NCBI GenBank assembly: GCA_002785985.1
Contig: NHNU01000001.1
Span: 1,674,001-1,738,000 of the forward strand
Direction of reading: 5' to 3'
Length of the DNA: 64,000 nt
DNA from: Microcyclosporella mali
Taxonomy: Eukaryota; Ascomycota; Dothideomycetes; Mycosphaerellales; Mycosphaerellaceae
The position numbers were made by a program, and so were the translations under genes. Every line of letters starts with the position of its first letter. The first letter of the stretch is position 1. Shown here piece after piece: positions 11,638 to 22,157 of the stretch. The notes below the pieces were generated by a model. It was not told the DNA's origin. It searched no databases and was given only the letters and a program-made list of their open reading frames with translations.

Positions 11638-12900
11638 ATGGCAGCGTCCCTACGTCCACTATACTCCGCCCGGGGCCTCGCTGTCCCCACTGTCCGCCGA
11701 GCAGCGCAATATGTTCCGCTCCAATGGCAGCGACCCTTCCAGGTCTCCTCGTCCGGCAGCAAGATACCTGACTACGCCTTCGCATTTGAGTACATACACC
11801 CGACATTCGTATCACGACACCCATGCTGATGAACACACAGCATCGATGGTGTCCTAGTCCGCTCGGCCGCGCCGATCCCAGGCGCCAGCACAGCTCTCCA
11901 ATTCCTCCAGAAAGAACGTATACCTTTCATACTGCTCACCAATGGCGGCGGCAAGAGCGAGGAAGAGCGCGTAGCGGATCTCCAGTCCAAGCTAGACGTC
12001 GAATTAGACACGTCCATGATCGTACAATCACACACGCCATTTGCAGACCTGACGGAACTGCATGACAAGACCGTGTTGGTAGCGGGTGGAGACTACGATA
12101 AATGCCAACTCGTCGCTCAAAAATATGGGTTCAAGAACGTGGTCACGCCGGGAGACATAGTGGTTGCGTATCCAGACATTTGGCCTTTCGCGAACGTCTT
12201 TATGGACTACTATAAGAGCTTCGCGAAGCCCCTGCCGCGACCTATCATCCCAGACGATACAAAAGAAGGGCTCAAAATAGACGCTGTATTCGTCTATAAC
12301 GATCCCAGAGACTGGGGACTAGATGCCACCATTATCCTCGACACACTCCTTTCCTCGCAGGGTTACATTGGGACTCCGTCTTCGAAGAATGGGAATGCTT
12401 CGCTTCCTAACAATGGTTATCTGCAAGACTCCCAACCACATCTCTACTACTCCAATCCCGACATGTTCTGGGCGACATCTTACCACCTCTCCCGCCTCGG
12501 TCAAGGAGGCTTCGAAGCCGCCTTCTCTGGTCTCTGGTCCGCTGTCACCAACTGCTCTACACTGAACAAGACGATCATCGGGAAACCAAGCCAACTGACG
12601 TATGAGTTCGCGGAGGACAGACTGCGAGCTCATCGAAAGAGGCTGTTTGGACAAGTTGGCCTGAACGATCCGCTGAGGAGAGTCTTCATGGTCGGGGACA
12701 ACCCAGAGAGTGATATCAGGGGGGCGAACAATTATGAGAGCAAACATGGGAGTCGGTGGACGAGTATCCTTGTGAAGACAGGGGTGTGGCAGGAGGGTTC
12801 AGAGCCAGCATACAAGCCGCATGTCATCCAGGCCAATGTTCTTGAGGCGGTCGAATGGGCAGTTGCAGAGGGAAAGGCGAACCAATGGAATCGGAATTAA
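11638..12900 (+). CDS. HAD-superfamily hydrolase, CECR5/YKR070W type
   Basis: Exons are 11638-11789 and 11841-12900 (intron GTACAT to CACAG), giving 403 residues. It is a subclass IIA HAD phosphatase of the mitochondrial CECR5/Ykr070w family. Motif I is FDIDGVLVRS, formed across the splice, with the nucleophile and acid aspartates at residues 51 and 53. Motif II is LLTNGGGKSEEER, the family's characteristic glycine-rich block. The C-terminal motif is MVGDNPESDIRGANNY, which supplies the metal-binding acids. The first 45 residues are rich in Arg, Ser and Ala with few acids, consistent with a mitochondrial presequence. The substrate of the family is not established. The gene converges with the dienelactone hydrolase, with only 85 bp between stops. 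Confidence 0.92.
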
Positions 12901-12985
12901 AGATGCGAGACATGACATAGCGTGACGACATACAGATAGAGAAGGTCTTCTAACGACCTACGATGCTTATCTATCCCTCGAAGTC

Positions 12986-14040
12986 CTAACAGACATCCTC
13001 CACCTCTCCCACCTCATTGCTCGCCAGACCGAGATCCCCACTCAATGTCCTGCCGAACAGCTCCAACAACATCTCAAAGCAGATACCCGCAAGAGCCGGA
13101 TCATATCGCCCCTTACTCAGCTCGTCCCGAATGAAAGCATGCTGCGCCCAGGCAGGCTCATAGAACGAGAATGTGGTTCCTGCTTCGTGCAGTGTCTTGC
13201 GAATGAGATCCCGGCCTTCGGGTGGAACATGATTATCACGCTTGCCGAAGATCATGATTAGTTCGCCCTGGATGTCCTTGACGCGTTGCAGAGAGTCATC
13301 CTTCTTTCCCGCGCCTAATGTCGCCGAGTGGATGTCTGTGGCGAAGTAGCAGACTGCTGCCCGGACGCGCTTGTCGAAGGCGGCGCGGAAGGCCAGGTGG
13401 CCTCCTAGACACATTCCCGTGGCTCCGATGCGGCCATTGCCTAGTTAGACAGGATCAGCACGACGTGTTTTGAAATGTTGGGGAGGGTGATTTACCTACA
13501 AGTTTCGAGTTTGGTGAGGATGTCGATGGAGAGGGTTGCGTCTTCGTCGTAGGCCGAGACTTTCTTCTCGATCTTCCAGGCATTTCCGGCGTCTGTGCCA
13601 GGTCCGTCGTAGGCGAGAGGCTCGGGGCCAGTGAACTCGTGGTAGGAAGAAGGAGCGGCGACGATGTAGCCATGAGAGGCAATCTGGCGGGCGAAGCGTT
13701 GGACTGGGCCGGTAACTTGAGGGGCAGTGAGTATTATGGCCTAAACCAGAGCATCGTGCTCTGTCGCACAATCTCCGACCGGCTCATTTTGCTCGTTTGG
13801 ACATAGCTGGGAACATGGATTGTATAGAAATGTATGTCTTACCTTGATATATCTCACTGAAGACTACGACTCCAGGGAATTTGGCCTTGGGATAATTGGG
13901 GATGGTGGGATGGAAGATGAAGACACCTACCTCATGCTATCAGCCTATACAGTAGGCCGAAGTAGAGAGATTGGAAATGGCTCACGCATGTTGCCGCCAT
14001 GCTGCGTGGCGACATCTTGGTGGGACTCTTGGATCAGCAT
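12986..14040 (-). CDS. dienelactone hydrolase family protein
   Basis: Four exons, 13986-14040, 13843-13926, 13500-13715 and 12986-13440, total 810 nt and encode 269 residues. Introns are 59, 127 and 59 nt. It is an alpha/beta hydrolase of the DLH family. The nucleophile sits in GMCLGGH (Cys about 129), the acid in GKRDNHVPPEGRDL, and the base in WAQHAFIRDE. The N-terminal part reads VFIFHPTIPNYPKAKFPGVVVFSEIYQ followed by VTGPVQRFARQIA, as in many ascomycete homologues, which fixed the splice sites. The bacterial prototype opens dienelactones in chloroaromatic degradation; the fungal cytosolic relatives are mostly uncharacterised. It is divergent from the RING-finger gene, sharing about 460 bp of promoter region. 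Confidence 0.9.
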
Positions 14041-14500
14041 CTTTGGGATATCTCGGCGGATATGGTGTTAGTGGATTGTGATTGATGAAGTGACGAACCG
14101 GTGACCTTGATGGGGAGAGCTTGGGCGACAAGCTGTGGTTGCACGTGTGGGAGCTCAGTGGAGATTGAAGGTGATGTTGCTGGACCTTTGTCTGGTGCAA
14201 GCCGGAATCATCCGTTTCTATTCCCCGCCTCTCATCATCGCTGTGACTGTGACTCCACCAACGCCCATCTTCCTCTCTCTCCTCTGCTGCTCGGTCAGAC
14301 TCCCGTATGGGCTGTCTACCCGCAAATCGCTCCTATCACTCCACCACACTGACCGACGACGATATTGCCCTCCGCCAGGCACGACACCCGCTGCACGGAG
14401 TGATCCTCCCCGCCACGCAGCATCGTCACTGAACCCTCTCCGCCCTCCGACACGTCGAGCCAGCACGTCTCGACCCGCGACGCCTTGACTGGCCGTCGTC
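14041..14500. promoter_or_regulatory. shared divergent promoter region
   Basis: The 460 bp separate the start codons of the dienelactone hydrolase (leftward) and the RING protein (rightward). The right half is rich in CT and CCG tracts, typical of fungal 5' leaders. No specific factor site was identified. Confidence 0.5.
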
Positions 14501-16748
14501 ATGTCGAACCCGCCGCCAAATATCTCCAGCAAAGCCATTCAGCAGTCCAATAAGGCCTCCCAATTGTCCGGCTCCAATAACCAGATCAGCCCGGCCCTCT
14601 CCTCCACTCAGCAGTTCTTCTCCGACTCCTCCTCCGCCCGCCGTTCTGGTGGCGGACCAGCCTCCAAATCGCCTGCACCACGCAACAGCCAAAACGCGAA
14701 GCCGAAGCACAAGACTGGAAAGAAGTTTAGGTCGCTGGATGAGGATGCAGAGGCTGAGCAGTTCAGCATGCAGAATCCACATGGCCGCCGCGGCCAGCAG
14801 AGCATTACACATCTGATGCAATTTGCACTTCCGCCTAGACCGAGCGCCTCACAGCAACACCATCGCCACAACTACAATGGGCCAAGGAGAAACAATGGAA
14901 GGTACAATGCGACTTGGGGCCTCGGTAGTGGTTATCACGCGATAGACAAGGCGAGGTAAGCTGCAATGGAATACAGTAACATGTTACTTGGATGCTCATC
15001 CTCACAGATATATTCACGCCAACTACCGCTTCGTGGTCGACCCGCGCGGGGATTACCACGCTCAAGCAAATGACGCCGATGTTCATCTCGACTGGAACAA
15101 CGTCCTGCAAGTCATTGCATCTTCCAAGACCCAGTCGGCATCGTGTCCTATATGTCTGAGCGAGCCGACCGCACCCCGCATGGCTAAATGCGGTCATATT
15201 TTCTGCTTATCCTGCCTGATCCGATATATGCATTCCGAAGACGCCAGCGGCCCACCGCCCGAGAAGAAAGCGAGGTGGAAGAAGTGTCCGATCTGCTACG
15301 ACAGCGTGTATGTCTCAGAGACTCGTCCTGTCCGGTGGTACGTTGGCCAGGAGAACGATCAGCCTCGCGAGGGCGATGATTTCGTTTTACGATTGGTCAA
15401 GAGGAAGCCGAGTAGCACGCTTGCAATGCCTCGCGAAAGCGCGGATACACTCGGCAAAGGCGAAGACATCCCGTGGTACTTTGCTGCCGAAGTCATGGAC
15501 TATGCCCGTGTCATGAAGGGAAGCGAAGAGTATATGCTGCAGCAGTATGATGAGACGCTTGCAGCCATTGAGCAACAGGAGAGGGAAGATGAGCTCATGT
15601 TTGGAGAGGATACCGAGTGGACTGGCCGTGCCATTCGTCTGCTAAGAGAAGCGAAAGAGAAGCTCGTCGGGATCGGCAACCCTCCAGCACAGCCCAGGAA
15701 GCCGGAGCCAGTAGAAGTGGATGTGAAGCCAGACCGTCCACCTATCGAGTTCAACGAGAACGACGATGGCGTGCCGGAAATGTATCTCCACAAGCATGCC
15801 GCTACACCAGACGCCGCCAAGGCCGCCGACGAGGCAGCTTCTGGAGAAGACCAGAGTTCACAGGCGCCACAGGATACCAACTATGTTCCTCGGACGCTTA
15901 CTGAGATGCGACAGCGGCAGTTCGAAAAGCCACAGCCGAACGAGTACCTCTTTTACCACGGTCTACTGCATTACTATCTCTCACCACTCGACATACGAAT
16001 CCTCAAATCCACGTTTGGGTCCTACAACGCATTTCCTTCCAGTCTGCTACCACGTGTAGAACGTGTCTCTAGCGGCCACGTTGTGGATGACGAACTTCGA
16101 AAGCGTGTCAAGTATCTGTCGCATCTTCCATATGGATGTGAAGTCGGCTTCTTGGAATGCGACTGGAGGGATGTGGTCAGCGCGCAGGTGCTCGAGGAAT
16201 TCAAACCGATGCTTGAGCGCCGCAAGAAGCGAAACGACGAGAAAGATGCGCGAGAAGAGAAAGAGCGAGTCCGAATAGAGAAAGCAGAGGAGAGGGAATT
16301 GGCACACCTTCGCAAGCGAAGACCATCGATCCCGGAGGCTGATGCATTCTTTGCATCCTCGCTGCCGATACACACGGACAATCCCGTCCCGGGAAGTGCA
16401 GCTGCGGGCTCGCCGCCCGCCAACAGACCAGGATTTGCACCTCTCGCGTCGCCGTCAACGTCACCGTCTATGAATCGGACTGTGTGGGGAACGGCAATGG
16501 TCACCCCATCAAGTCCAGACATGCATGCTACCCTTCCCCACGATGACCAATTCCGACACGGAGAAGACGACGGATGGCTCCAAGGGTGGGAAAGGGATAT
16601 ACTCGACCATCGTCAACAAGAAGCGCTTGAGGCAAGCATGGTAGGCCTGGAAGTCCAGGCCAAGCCTTCAGGGGGCGGCAAGAAGGGCAAGAAGAACAAG
16701 AAGATTACGTTGATGAGCACTGCGAATGGTGCCAGGCGAGGAGCGTGA
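14501..16748 (+). CDS. RING-finger E3 ubiquitin ligase, RNF10/Mag2-like
   Basis: Exons are 14501-14955 and 15008-16748 (52-nt intron), giving 731 residues. A low-complexity Ser/Gln/Asn N-terminus ends in SITHLMQFALPPRP, followed by YIHANYRFVVDPRGDY, which is characteristic of the RNF10 group. A C3HC4 RING follows at about residues 195-250: CPICL, a CGHIFC centre and CPICYDSVY. The remaining protein has an acidic and basic coiled segment (about 560-610), and a lysine-rich C-terminus GGGKKGKKNKK. RNF10 and yeast Mag2 ubiquitinate small-subunit ribosomal proteins on stalled ribosomes; this role for the present protein is inferred from family. It is convergent with the Vps62-family gene, 133 bp away. 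Confidence 0.9.
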
Positions 16749-16881
16749 TTCTGTTGATCATTCTTCAGCACTGGTTTGTACTGCACAAGCCAGGATTCTG
16801 CACGCAGCAACTTGCATATGATACACGAGATCGTTCACATCCACAGTTCAGGCAATTAAGCATTTCAACACATCATATACA

Positions 16882-18003
16882 TCATGCTATCCTTACCCCG
16901 CCTCTCAACACCTCAAACTCTTGCCTCTTTGGCAACAGAATGCTGTTCACACGACAGTCACTCTGACTGTCTGGACACACATTCGTCCGATCCAGATCCT
17001 TATCTTCTGGCCCAGTCGGTCCGCCTACGTACTGACACAATGCATCTATCGTGAACGGGCAATCCTGTCTCGGATCGGATTCGGGAATCTTATCATCGCC
17101 CCAGCGACCAGTGAAATACAACCAGTTGACCGGCGTAGCGTCATCGTACGCTGTGAATGTCCCACTATCCGACCCTGTCGAACTCGGTTCCCAGCTGTAG
17201 TAATAGGCAGAGAGCGTAGGATCCCAGAGAAAGCCTTTATCCGTATGATCCTCGATCGGACCCGCGGGAAGGTTCACGCCAGGAATCGTGTGGTCGTGCG
17301 TTCCGGACGTCGCGTAATTGGCATGCGTGCCATTCGCGCTGTACGTCACAGGCCGTACGGTATCGTTGTACTTCTCCGTCGCCGCGTACGTGAACGCTTG
17401 GCCGGAGGAGTGTTGGGAGTAGTAGATCTGCGTGGGCAGGCCGGAGGTGGAATTGAAGCGGACCATGTTGTGCTCCCAATCTCCGATGTGGTTCCCCACG
17501 TTGAGACCGAAATACACGCCGCCGAAATCGAAAGCGTAGAAGTAGAAATAAAAGGCGTCGAGGGTGCCGTTGTGGTGGTCGTGCGCGATGATGGCGCTCG
17601 AGATGGCGTCGGATGTCAGGCCTGTGGTGGGGTCGGGTTTCACGCCATAGAGGTATTGGGGACGCGGGGAGGTGGTGGGGTCGGAGAGTGAGGTGAGGTA
17701 GATGTTTGCGCCATTGTTGGAGTCGGGGATGTTGTTGAGGTCGTTGAGGTTGTCGAGGGTGGGGGCGGTGGTGGTGTTGAGAGCGGTGTAGTTGAGGTAG
17801 GGGGCGGTGTTGGTGAGTTGGGCGCCTATGTCGGATGGGAAATAGCCTTCTCCGGAGTAGAGGTAGACGAGAGGCGCGTAGTCGACGACGTAGGAGGGGA
17901 CGTTGGAGGGAATTGTCGATTGTCTCTTCTGTTGCTGTTGATGTTGTTGTGTGGGCGCTGCGGCGGCCAGGCCGGCTGTGAAGAGGACGAGGTAGGGAAG
18001 CAT
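16882..18003 (-). CDS. secreted Vps62-family protein
   Basis: A single exon encodes 373 residues. I start at 18003 (MLPYLVLFTAGLAAAAP), which gives a clear signal peptide cleaved near residue 17; an upstream in-frame ATG at 18084 would bury it. A glutamine run and a Lys-Arg follow, suggesting a propeptide. The mature part matches the Vps62 (PF06101-type) layout: DYAPLVYLYSGEGYFPSDI near the start, an AIIAHDHHNGTLDAFYFYFYAFDFG block, GNHIGDWEHNMVRF, and a late FTGRWGDDKIPESDPRQ. Several N-x-S/T sites suggest glycosylation. The name comes from a yeast vacuolar sorting screen; the actual function of the secreted fungal forms is unknown. Confidence 0.87.
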   Translation of the reverse strand: MLPYLVLFTAGLAAAAPTQQHQQQQKRQSTIPSNVPSYVVDYAPLVYLYSGEGYFPSDIGAQLTNTAPYLNYTALNTTTAPTLDNLNDLNNIPDSNNGANIYLTSLSDPTTSPRPQYLYGVKPDPTTGLTSDAISSAIIAHDHHNGTLDAFYFYFYAFDFGGVYFGLNVGNHIGDWEHNMVRFNSTSGLPTQIYYSQHSSGQAFTYAATEKYNDTVRPVTYSANGTHANYATSGTHDHTIPGVNLPAGPIEDHTDKGFLWDPTLSAYYYSWEPSSTGSDSGTFTAYDDATPVNWLYFTGRWGDDKIPESDPRQDCPFTIDALCQYVGGPTGPEDKDLDRTNVCPDSQSDCRVNSILLPKRQEFEVLRGGVRIA

Positions 18004-18805
18004 CTTGCCAGCAAGAATGAACCGGCCTTTCAGAGAGTAGACGTGAGGTGATAGGAAAGGAGAGATATCCCTACCATATATCAACTAGATTTACCCTTGA
18101 TCGATCTACACTACAGTGCCCATGTCGGCTTCGACGAGACGCGAAAGCAACGGCGCACACCCCTCCTCGAGCCAAGATCAGCGTTTCAACAACTCAGACG
18201 GCAGAAAGTCTGAATATGCAGCATCATACGTCGGAGCAGTATGCAGGTCCGGGTCCGGCGTCATGCTCATCTTTGGAAGAACCAAGGAATATGCGAAGAA
18301 GCGGTTTGCCCGCACGCGCTTGCGGTAGATGTGGCGATCTTATTAGGAGAGTGGCGGAACTCGGGGTCGACCGAGGAAGTGAAGTCCCTAGCACGATGCC
18401 AGCTCTGGGCGCTGATTGGCAACCACTTTGTTGGTTCGGGAGATGATCTTCCCGCATGGAGAACATGACCAAAGAGGCAATTCAGGTCAAGTCCGCAAGT
18501 TGTCTCATCTGACCAATATAACAGCCTTATTGTGCCTTGTGGGTGGTGACAGCAGTCATGCGTGCCAAACCAGAGTATAACACACCACATAGGCAGGATA
18601 CCTGCAGCTCTATTTACAGCCTGTTCACGCAACAGCAGCAGCAGCAGCAGCAGCAGCAAGCATGAACTTAGCAAGTGATACACCCCGTCCCATGATCCAT
18701 GCACCTTGTACCACATCCCACTCCTTTCCTTTTGCACACCTGACGAATATGAATTATTAGTTTCCCTACTGTACATGTGCGCAAGCAACCATGTATCACA
18801 CAACC
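18004..18805. other. intergenic with a CAG microsatellite
   Basis: Both flanking genes run leftward, so this holds the Vps62-family promoter and the ERG4 3' UTR. The long minus-strand frame across it is driven by the CAG/CTG run and has no motif. Confidence 0.5.
18632..18658 (+). repeat. CAG trinucleotide microsatellite
   Basis: About nine near-perfect CAG/AGC units in the 3' flank of ERG4. It is not inside any supported reading frame. Confidence 0.95.
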
Positions 18806-20592
18806 CTAAATGACATACTGTACACCTGTTAGCCATACAGTCACACCACGCGCGCAGACGGGGGAAATTGTCTTACCGGAATGAACAAAGCTGGGACCCT
18901 CTTCTCATACTCAACCCACGACTCTCCATACTTCTCCCGACACCTTTGAATGTCCCGGTATGCGCGATGCACAATCATGGCTGCAAAGAACACCGGGTAG
19001 AACCACGGGAATGGACTGTTGAAGCCCGTGATCAGACCCCATGTCAGAGCGAAGTACATGTCGCAAGTATAGTGAATCTTGCGCGCATACTTGTACCAGC
19101 CATCAACGAGGAGGGAGTCGCCAGTCTTCGTCTTGATGTGCTCTGGATTCTCGATGTATTTCCATGGGAGTTGAGGGAAGGTCTTCCGGTGCTGGTGGTA
19201 GCCGCGCTCCATGGAACGAAACATGTTCTTCTGCGAGTTGGACGTGTCCCAGGCCCAGTATGCGAAGAGGTAAGAGGCGTAGAGGAAGATCAGAGCGGGC
19301 TTGGACCAGGCATAGGTGGCTGGGTCGCGGTTGGCGAGGTAGATCGTGCAGTGGCAGTAGCTGAGAGGTACACCGGCCAAGTTCCAGAAGATGAGCATGA
19401 AGCCCCATTTCTCGTAGTACATGTCCCAAGTAATGACGATCATCTCCTCGCCCTTGCAGCAGGCGTTCGCGTACAGCCAGTGAGCCATCAGAAGAAATCC
19501 GACTTCACCAGAAACCCACCCGTACGTCTCATATTGGCGAGCTGCGGCAGATAGGGTGGTGAAGAAGAGGATGAACCATGGCAGACGGACCTCGAAGAAC
19601 ATCTTGAAATCCAACCAGCCGAACAAACGTGGGTTGAGCTCAGCTCCCATGAAGAAGTCGTAGATGTGATAGCCAGTCATGCGATGCTGGGCACCTCTCA
19701 TCAGAGCCGAAATATACGCGACAATACTGACCAGGAATCCAGACAGGATCGCGACCGACATCAGAGGTCCGAATTCGTCAATCAGCGTGTACATCTTGAA
19801 GATACCGGTGAAGTGCAGGACGAAGGCCAAAACAATGGAAAAGTAGAAACTGGTGACACCGTTGCAGTAGTAGCGAAGCTGCTTCCCTCCCTCGTGCGGA
19901 AGCGGCTTGCCAGTCGAGTAGACACCCGGCATAGTCAAGTAGAGGATGCCCTGGAAAACGAAGAAGACCCAGTATATCGCCCAAGCCTTCGCATGCGGGA
20001 ATGCGCCAGTGTACGCCAGGTGTACGAGGTGCTTGCCGAACTGTCCCCAAGTCATGCTTGGCTCCGACGGGAACTTGCCATCGTAGTATGTTGCACCTAT
20101 CCACATATACCACATGAGCAACGGAAAGCCGATCATCATTGCGGTGACACCAGGTGTCCCGCCGAAGTCGAAGTGTGGGTTGTAATCAATCTTAGGGTCG
20201 GAGCCTTCGATCCAACCATCGATGATCTTGCCCTTCGGCACGCCATTCGCATGTCCATTCGCATGTCCATTCGCATGTCCATTCGCATGTCCATTCGCAT
20301 GTCCATTTGCATGTGGCTTCGTCCGTCCGTTGGGGAGTGGCGCGGTGAGGGGATCTCTGCCATCATTCACGGCGTCTTCGGTTGGCGAGACAGAACGTGC
20401 TGCTTCTGATTTTCGTGACCGTTTTTTCGTGCCGGGAGTTTCGACGAAGCCATCGGGGACCATAGACTTCCTACGCGCATTCACTTGTCAGAATCGTCGC
20501 CCTCACAAGTCCCTGAGACCTTCTCAGCCAAAATTTGTCTCAGCATACCTAGGTGTCTTGCCCGTCTGGCTGCGCGTGACCCGCTCAGACAT
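18806..20592 (-). CDS. ERG4: delta(24(24(1)))-sterol reductase (sterol C24(28) reductase)
   Basis: Three exons, 20549-20592, 18877-20470 and a 12-nt terminal exon 18806-18817, encode 549 residues. The enzyme performs the last step of ergosterol synthesis, NADPH-dependent reduction of the C24(28) double bond in the ER membrane. Exon 1 (MSERVTRSQTGKTPR) joins KSMVPDGFVETPG. Membrane segments begin at about residue 115. ERG4/ERG24 landmarks are GAELNPRLFGWLDFKMFFEVR, WLYANACCKGEEMIVITWDM, WNLAGVPLSYCHC and the C-terminal HRAYRDIQRCREKYG. The last intron (18818-18876) is chosen because it yields the family's standard LFIPYV ending; read without it, the protein would instead end in an unrelated 11-residue tail. 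The N-terminus carries six HANG repeats from a 12-bp minisatellite. Confidence 0.95.
20245..20316 (-). repeat. 12-bp coding minisatellite, six units
   Basis: The unit attcgcatgtcc repeats five times almost perfectly, followed by one variant copy (atttgcatgtgg). On the minus strand it encodes His-Ala-Asn-Gly six times in the soluble N-terminus of ERG4. Unit length is a multiple of three, so copy-number change keeps frame. Confidence 0.97.
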
Positions 20593-21138
20593 TTTCTGCC
20601 GGAATGCGCGGATTGGCGGAGCTGCCTCAAATCTTGCCCAGAAAGGCCAATGCTGGCAATGAAGCCTTTAATAGATAGCGGCGTCCACGATCGGCCTCCG
20701 AGAAGGTGTTGCGATGCTGCGTGCGAAGAGTCTGCAAGGTTGTTTTGGGGGAAATGGTGTCGTGTTTATTAGGGAAAGCGTTGTCGCTAGGGCTTTCCTC
20801 TGCGGGAATCCGCGGCACTTTCAGACATTTCATCGTCATCATAATTGGCCCCTGAGTGCTTGCATAAAATATATGCCGTCTGTGCTGCGAGACATATCGT
20901 ATATCGTACACCAATTAGAATGTCTCGAATCAATGGAGACGAATATTCTTGGGTACCGTCTCACTCCTGAATAGAAGACGACGAGAATGGGGGACGCAGC
21001 TGCTCCATCTCCGTATAAAGCTGACATCACATAGCTGCACTGATGCATGTAGCAGATGCAGGTACATGTACAAGTGCAGCCATTCCTCTCGCCACAACAT
21101 CTTCCATGAATATCAAGAAACTCACCACAAAGTCCACC
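20593..21138. promoter_or_regulatory. divergent promoter region of ERG4 and the fructosamine kinase
   Basis: The two genes point away from each other across 546 bp. Short frames here have no motif. No sterol-regulatory or other named site was confidently recognised. Confidence 0.45.
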
Positions 21139-22134
21139 ATGAAACCCGACGCAGCGATCATTGCGCTCCTGAAGCTCGATCCTGATACCACATCCATTTC
21201 GGGAGCCGGCGGAGGAGGCTGCTCATCAGCCTCCACCTCCAAGATCACAACCAAGCTCCAGGATGGCTCCACCAAGTCCTTCTTCATGAAAACAGGCAAA
21301 GGACACGCCGCCGAAGTCATGTTTGCCGGCGAGCACGCCTCCCTCTCAGCCATCCACAGTGCCGTGCCAGCATTGTGTCCCCAGTCCTTCGGACATGGAA
21401 AGTTCGCAAATGATTCCCCAACTTCCTTCCTCGTGACCGACTACCTAGAGCAAGCAGCGCGAAGCTCTTCCTCGAGATCTGGAATCTCGCTGGCGCAGAA
21501 ATTGGCAAAGCTGCACACAACTCCCGCGCCCATACCAGAAGGCTACGAGGAATCGCAATTCGGGTTCCCAGTCACGACTTGTTGTGGCGATACACCCCAA
21601 GACAACACTTTTTCCTCCTCATGGGCGGATTTCTATGCGAATCGACGGCTGCGGTTCATTGATAAGCAATCGCAGAAGTCGAATGGCGCGGATAAGGAGC
21701 TTACGAGTCTGGTTGAGCAGACCTGCACGCAAGTCGTACCGCGCCTGATTGGTGATAAGCATCTCAATGGTGGGAAGGGAGTCACGCCTGTTGTTGTGCA
21801 TGGCGATCTCTGGTCTGGGAACGCACAGACTGGAAAGTTACCGGGAATGTCAGAGCCAGAGCCGTTAGTCTTTGACTCGAGCGCTTGCTATGCGCATTCG
21901 GAGTTTGAGCTGGGCATCATGAAGATGTTTGGGGGATTTAGTGGGATTATGAAAGAGTATCATGAGCTGGTCCCAAAGACTGAGCCCATGGAGGAGTATG
22001 AGGATCGAGTGAAGTTGTACGAGCTTTATCATCATTTGAATCATCATGCTATGTTCGGGGGTGGCTACAAGAGCGGCGCAACGTCGATCATGAGGGCTTT
22101 GATTTCGAAGTATGGAGGGAAAAGCGAATTATAA
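21139..22134 (+). CDS. fructosamine-3-kinase / ketosamine-3-kinase family protein
   Basis: A single exon encodes 331 residues from the ATG at 21139 (context CCACCATGA). In-frame ATGs at 21106 and further upstream are possible but add non-conserved sequence. The family phosphorylates ketosamine adducts on proteins so that they fall off, a deglycation repair step. It has an aminoglycoside-kinase fold. Visible are KSFFMKT with the ATP lysine, GEHASLSAI, SFLVTDYLE, the catalytic block VVVHGDLWSGNAQ (His about 221, Asp 223) and the metal-binding FDSSACYAHSEFELGIMKMFGGF. Substrate and location in the cell, presumably cytosol, are inferred from family. The gene is on plus, divergent from ERG4. Confidence 0.9.
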   Translation: MKPDAAIIALLKLDPDTTSISGAGGGGCSSASTSKITTKLQDGSTKSFFMKTGKGHAAEVMFAGEHASLSAIHSAVPALCPQSFGHGKFANDSPTSFLVTDYLEQAARSSSSRSGISLAQKLAKLHTTPAPIPEGYEESQFGFPVTTCCGDTPQDNTFSSSWADFYANRRLRFIDKQSQKSNGADKELTSLVEQTCTQVVPRLIGDKHLNGGKGVTPVVVHGDLWSGNAQTGKLPGMSEPEPLVFDSSACYAHSEFELGIMKMFGGFSGIMKEYHELVPKTEPMEEYEDRVKLYELYHHLNHHAMFGGGYKSGATSIMRALISKYGGKSEL

Positions 22135-22157
22135 TTACGATCAATGCCGCAGTCGCC

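Noticed and set aside
19666..20409. Plus-strand open frame of 247 codons
   Set aside because: It is antisense to ERG4, and the arginine/methionine repeat in it is the reverse reading of the HANG minisatellite.
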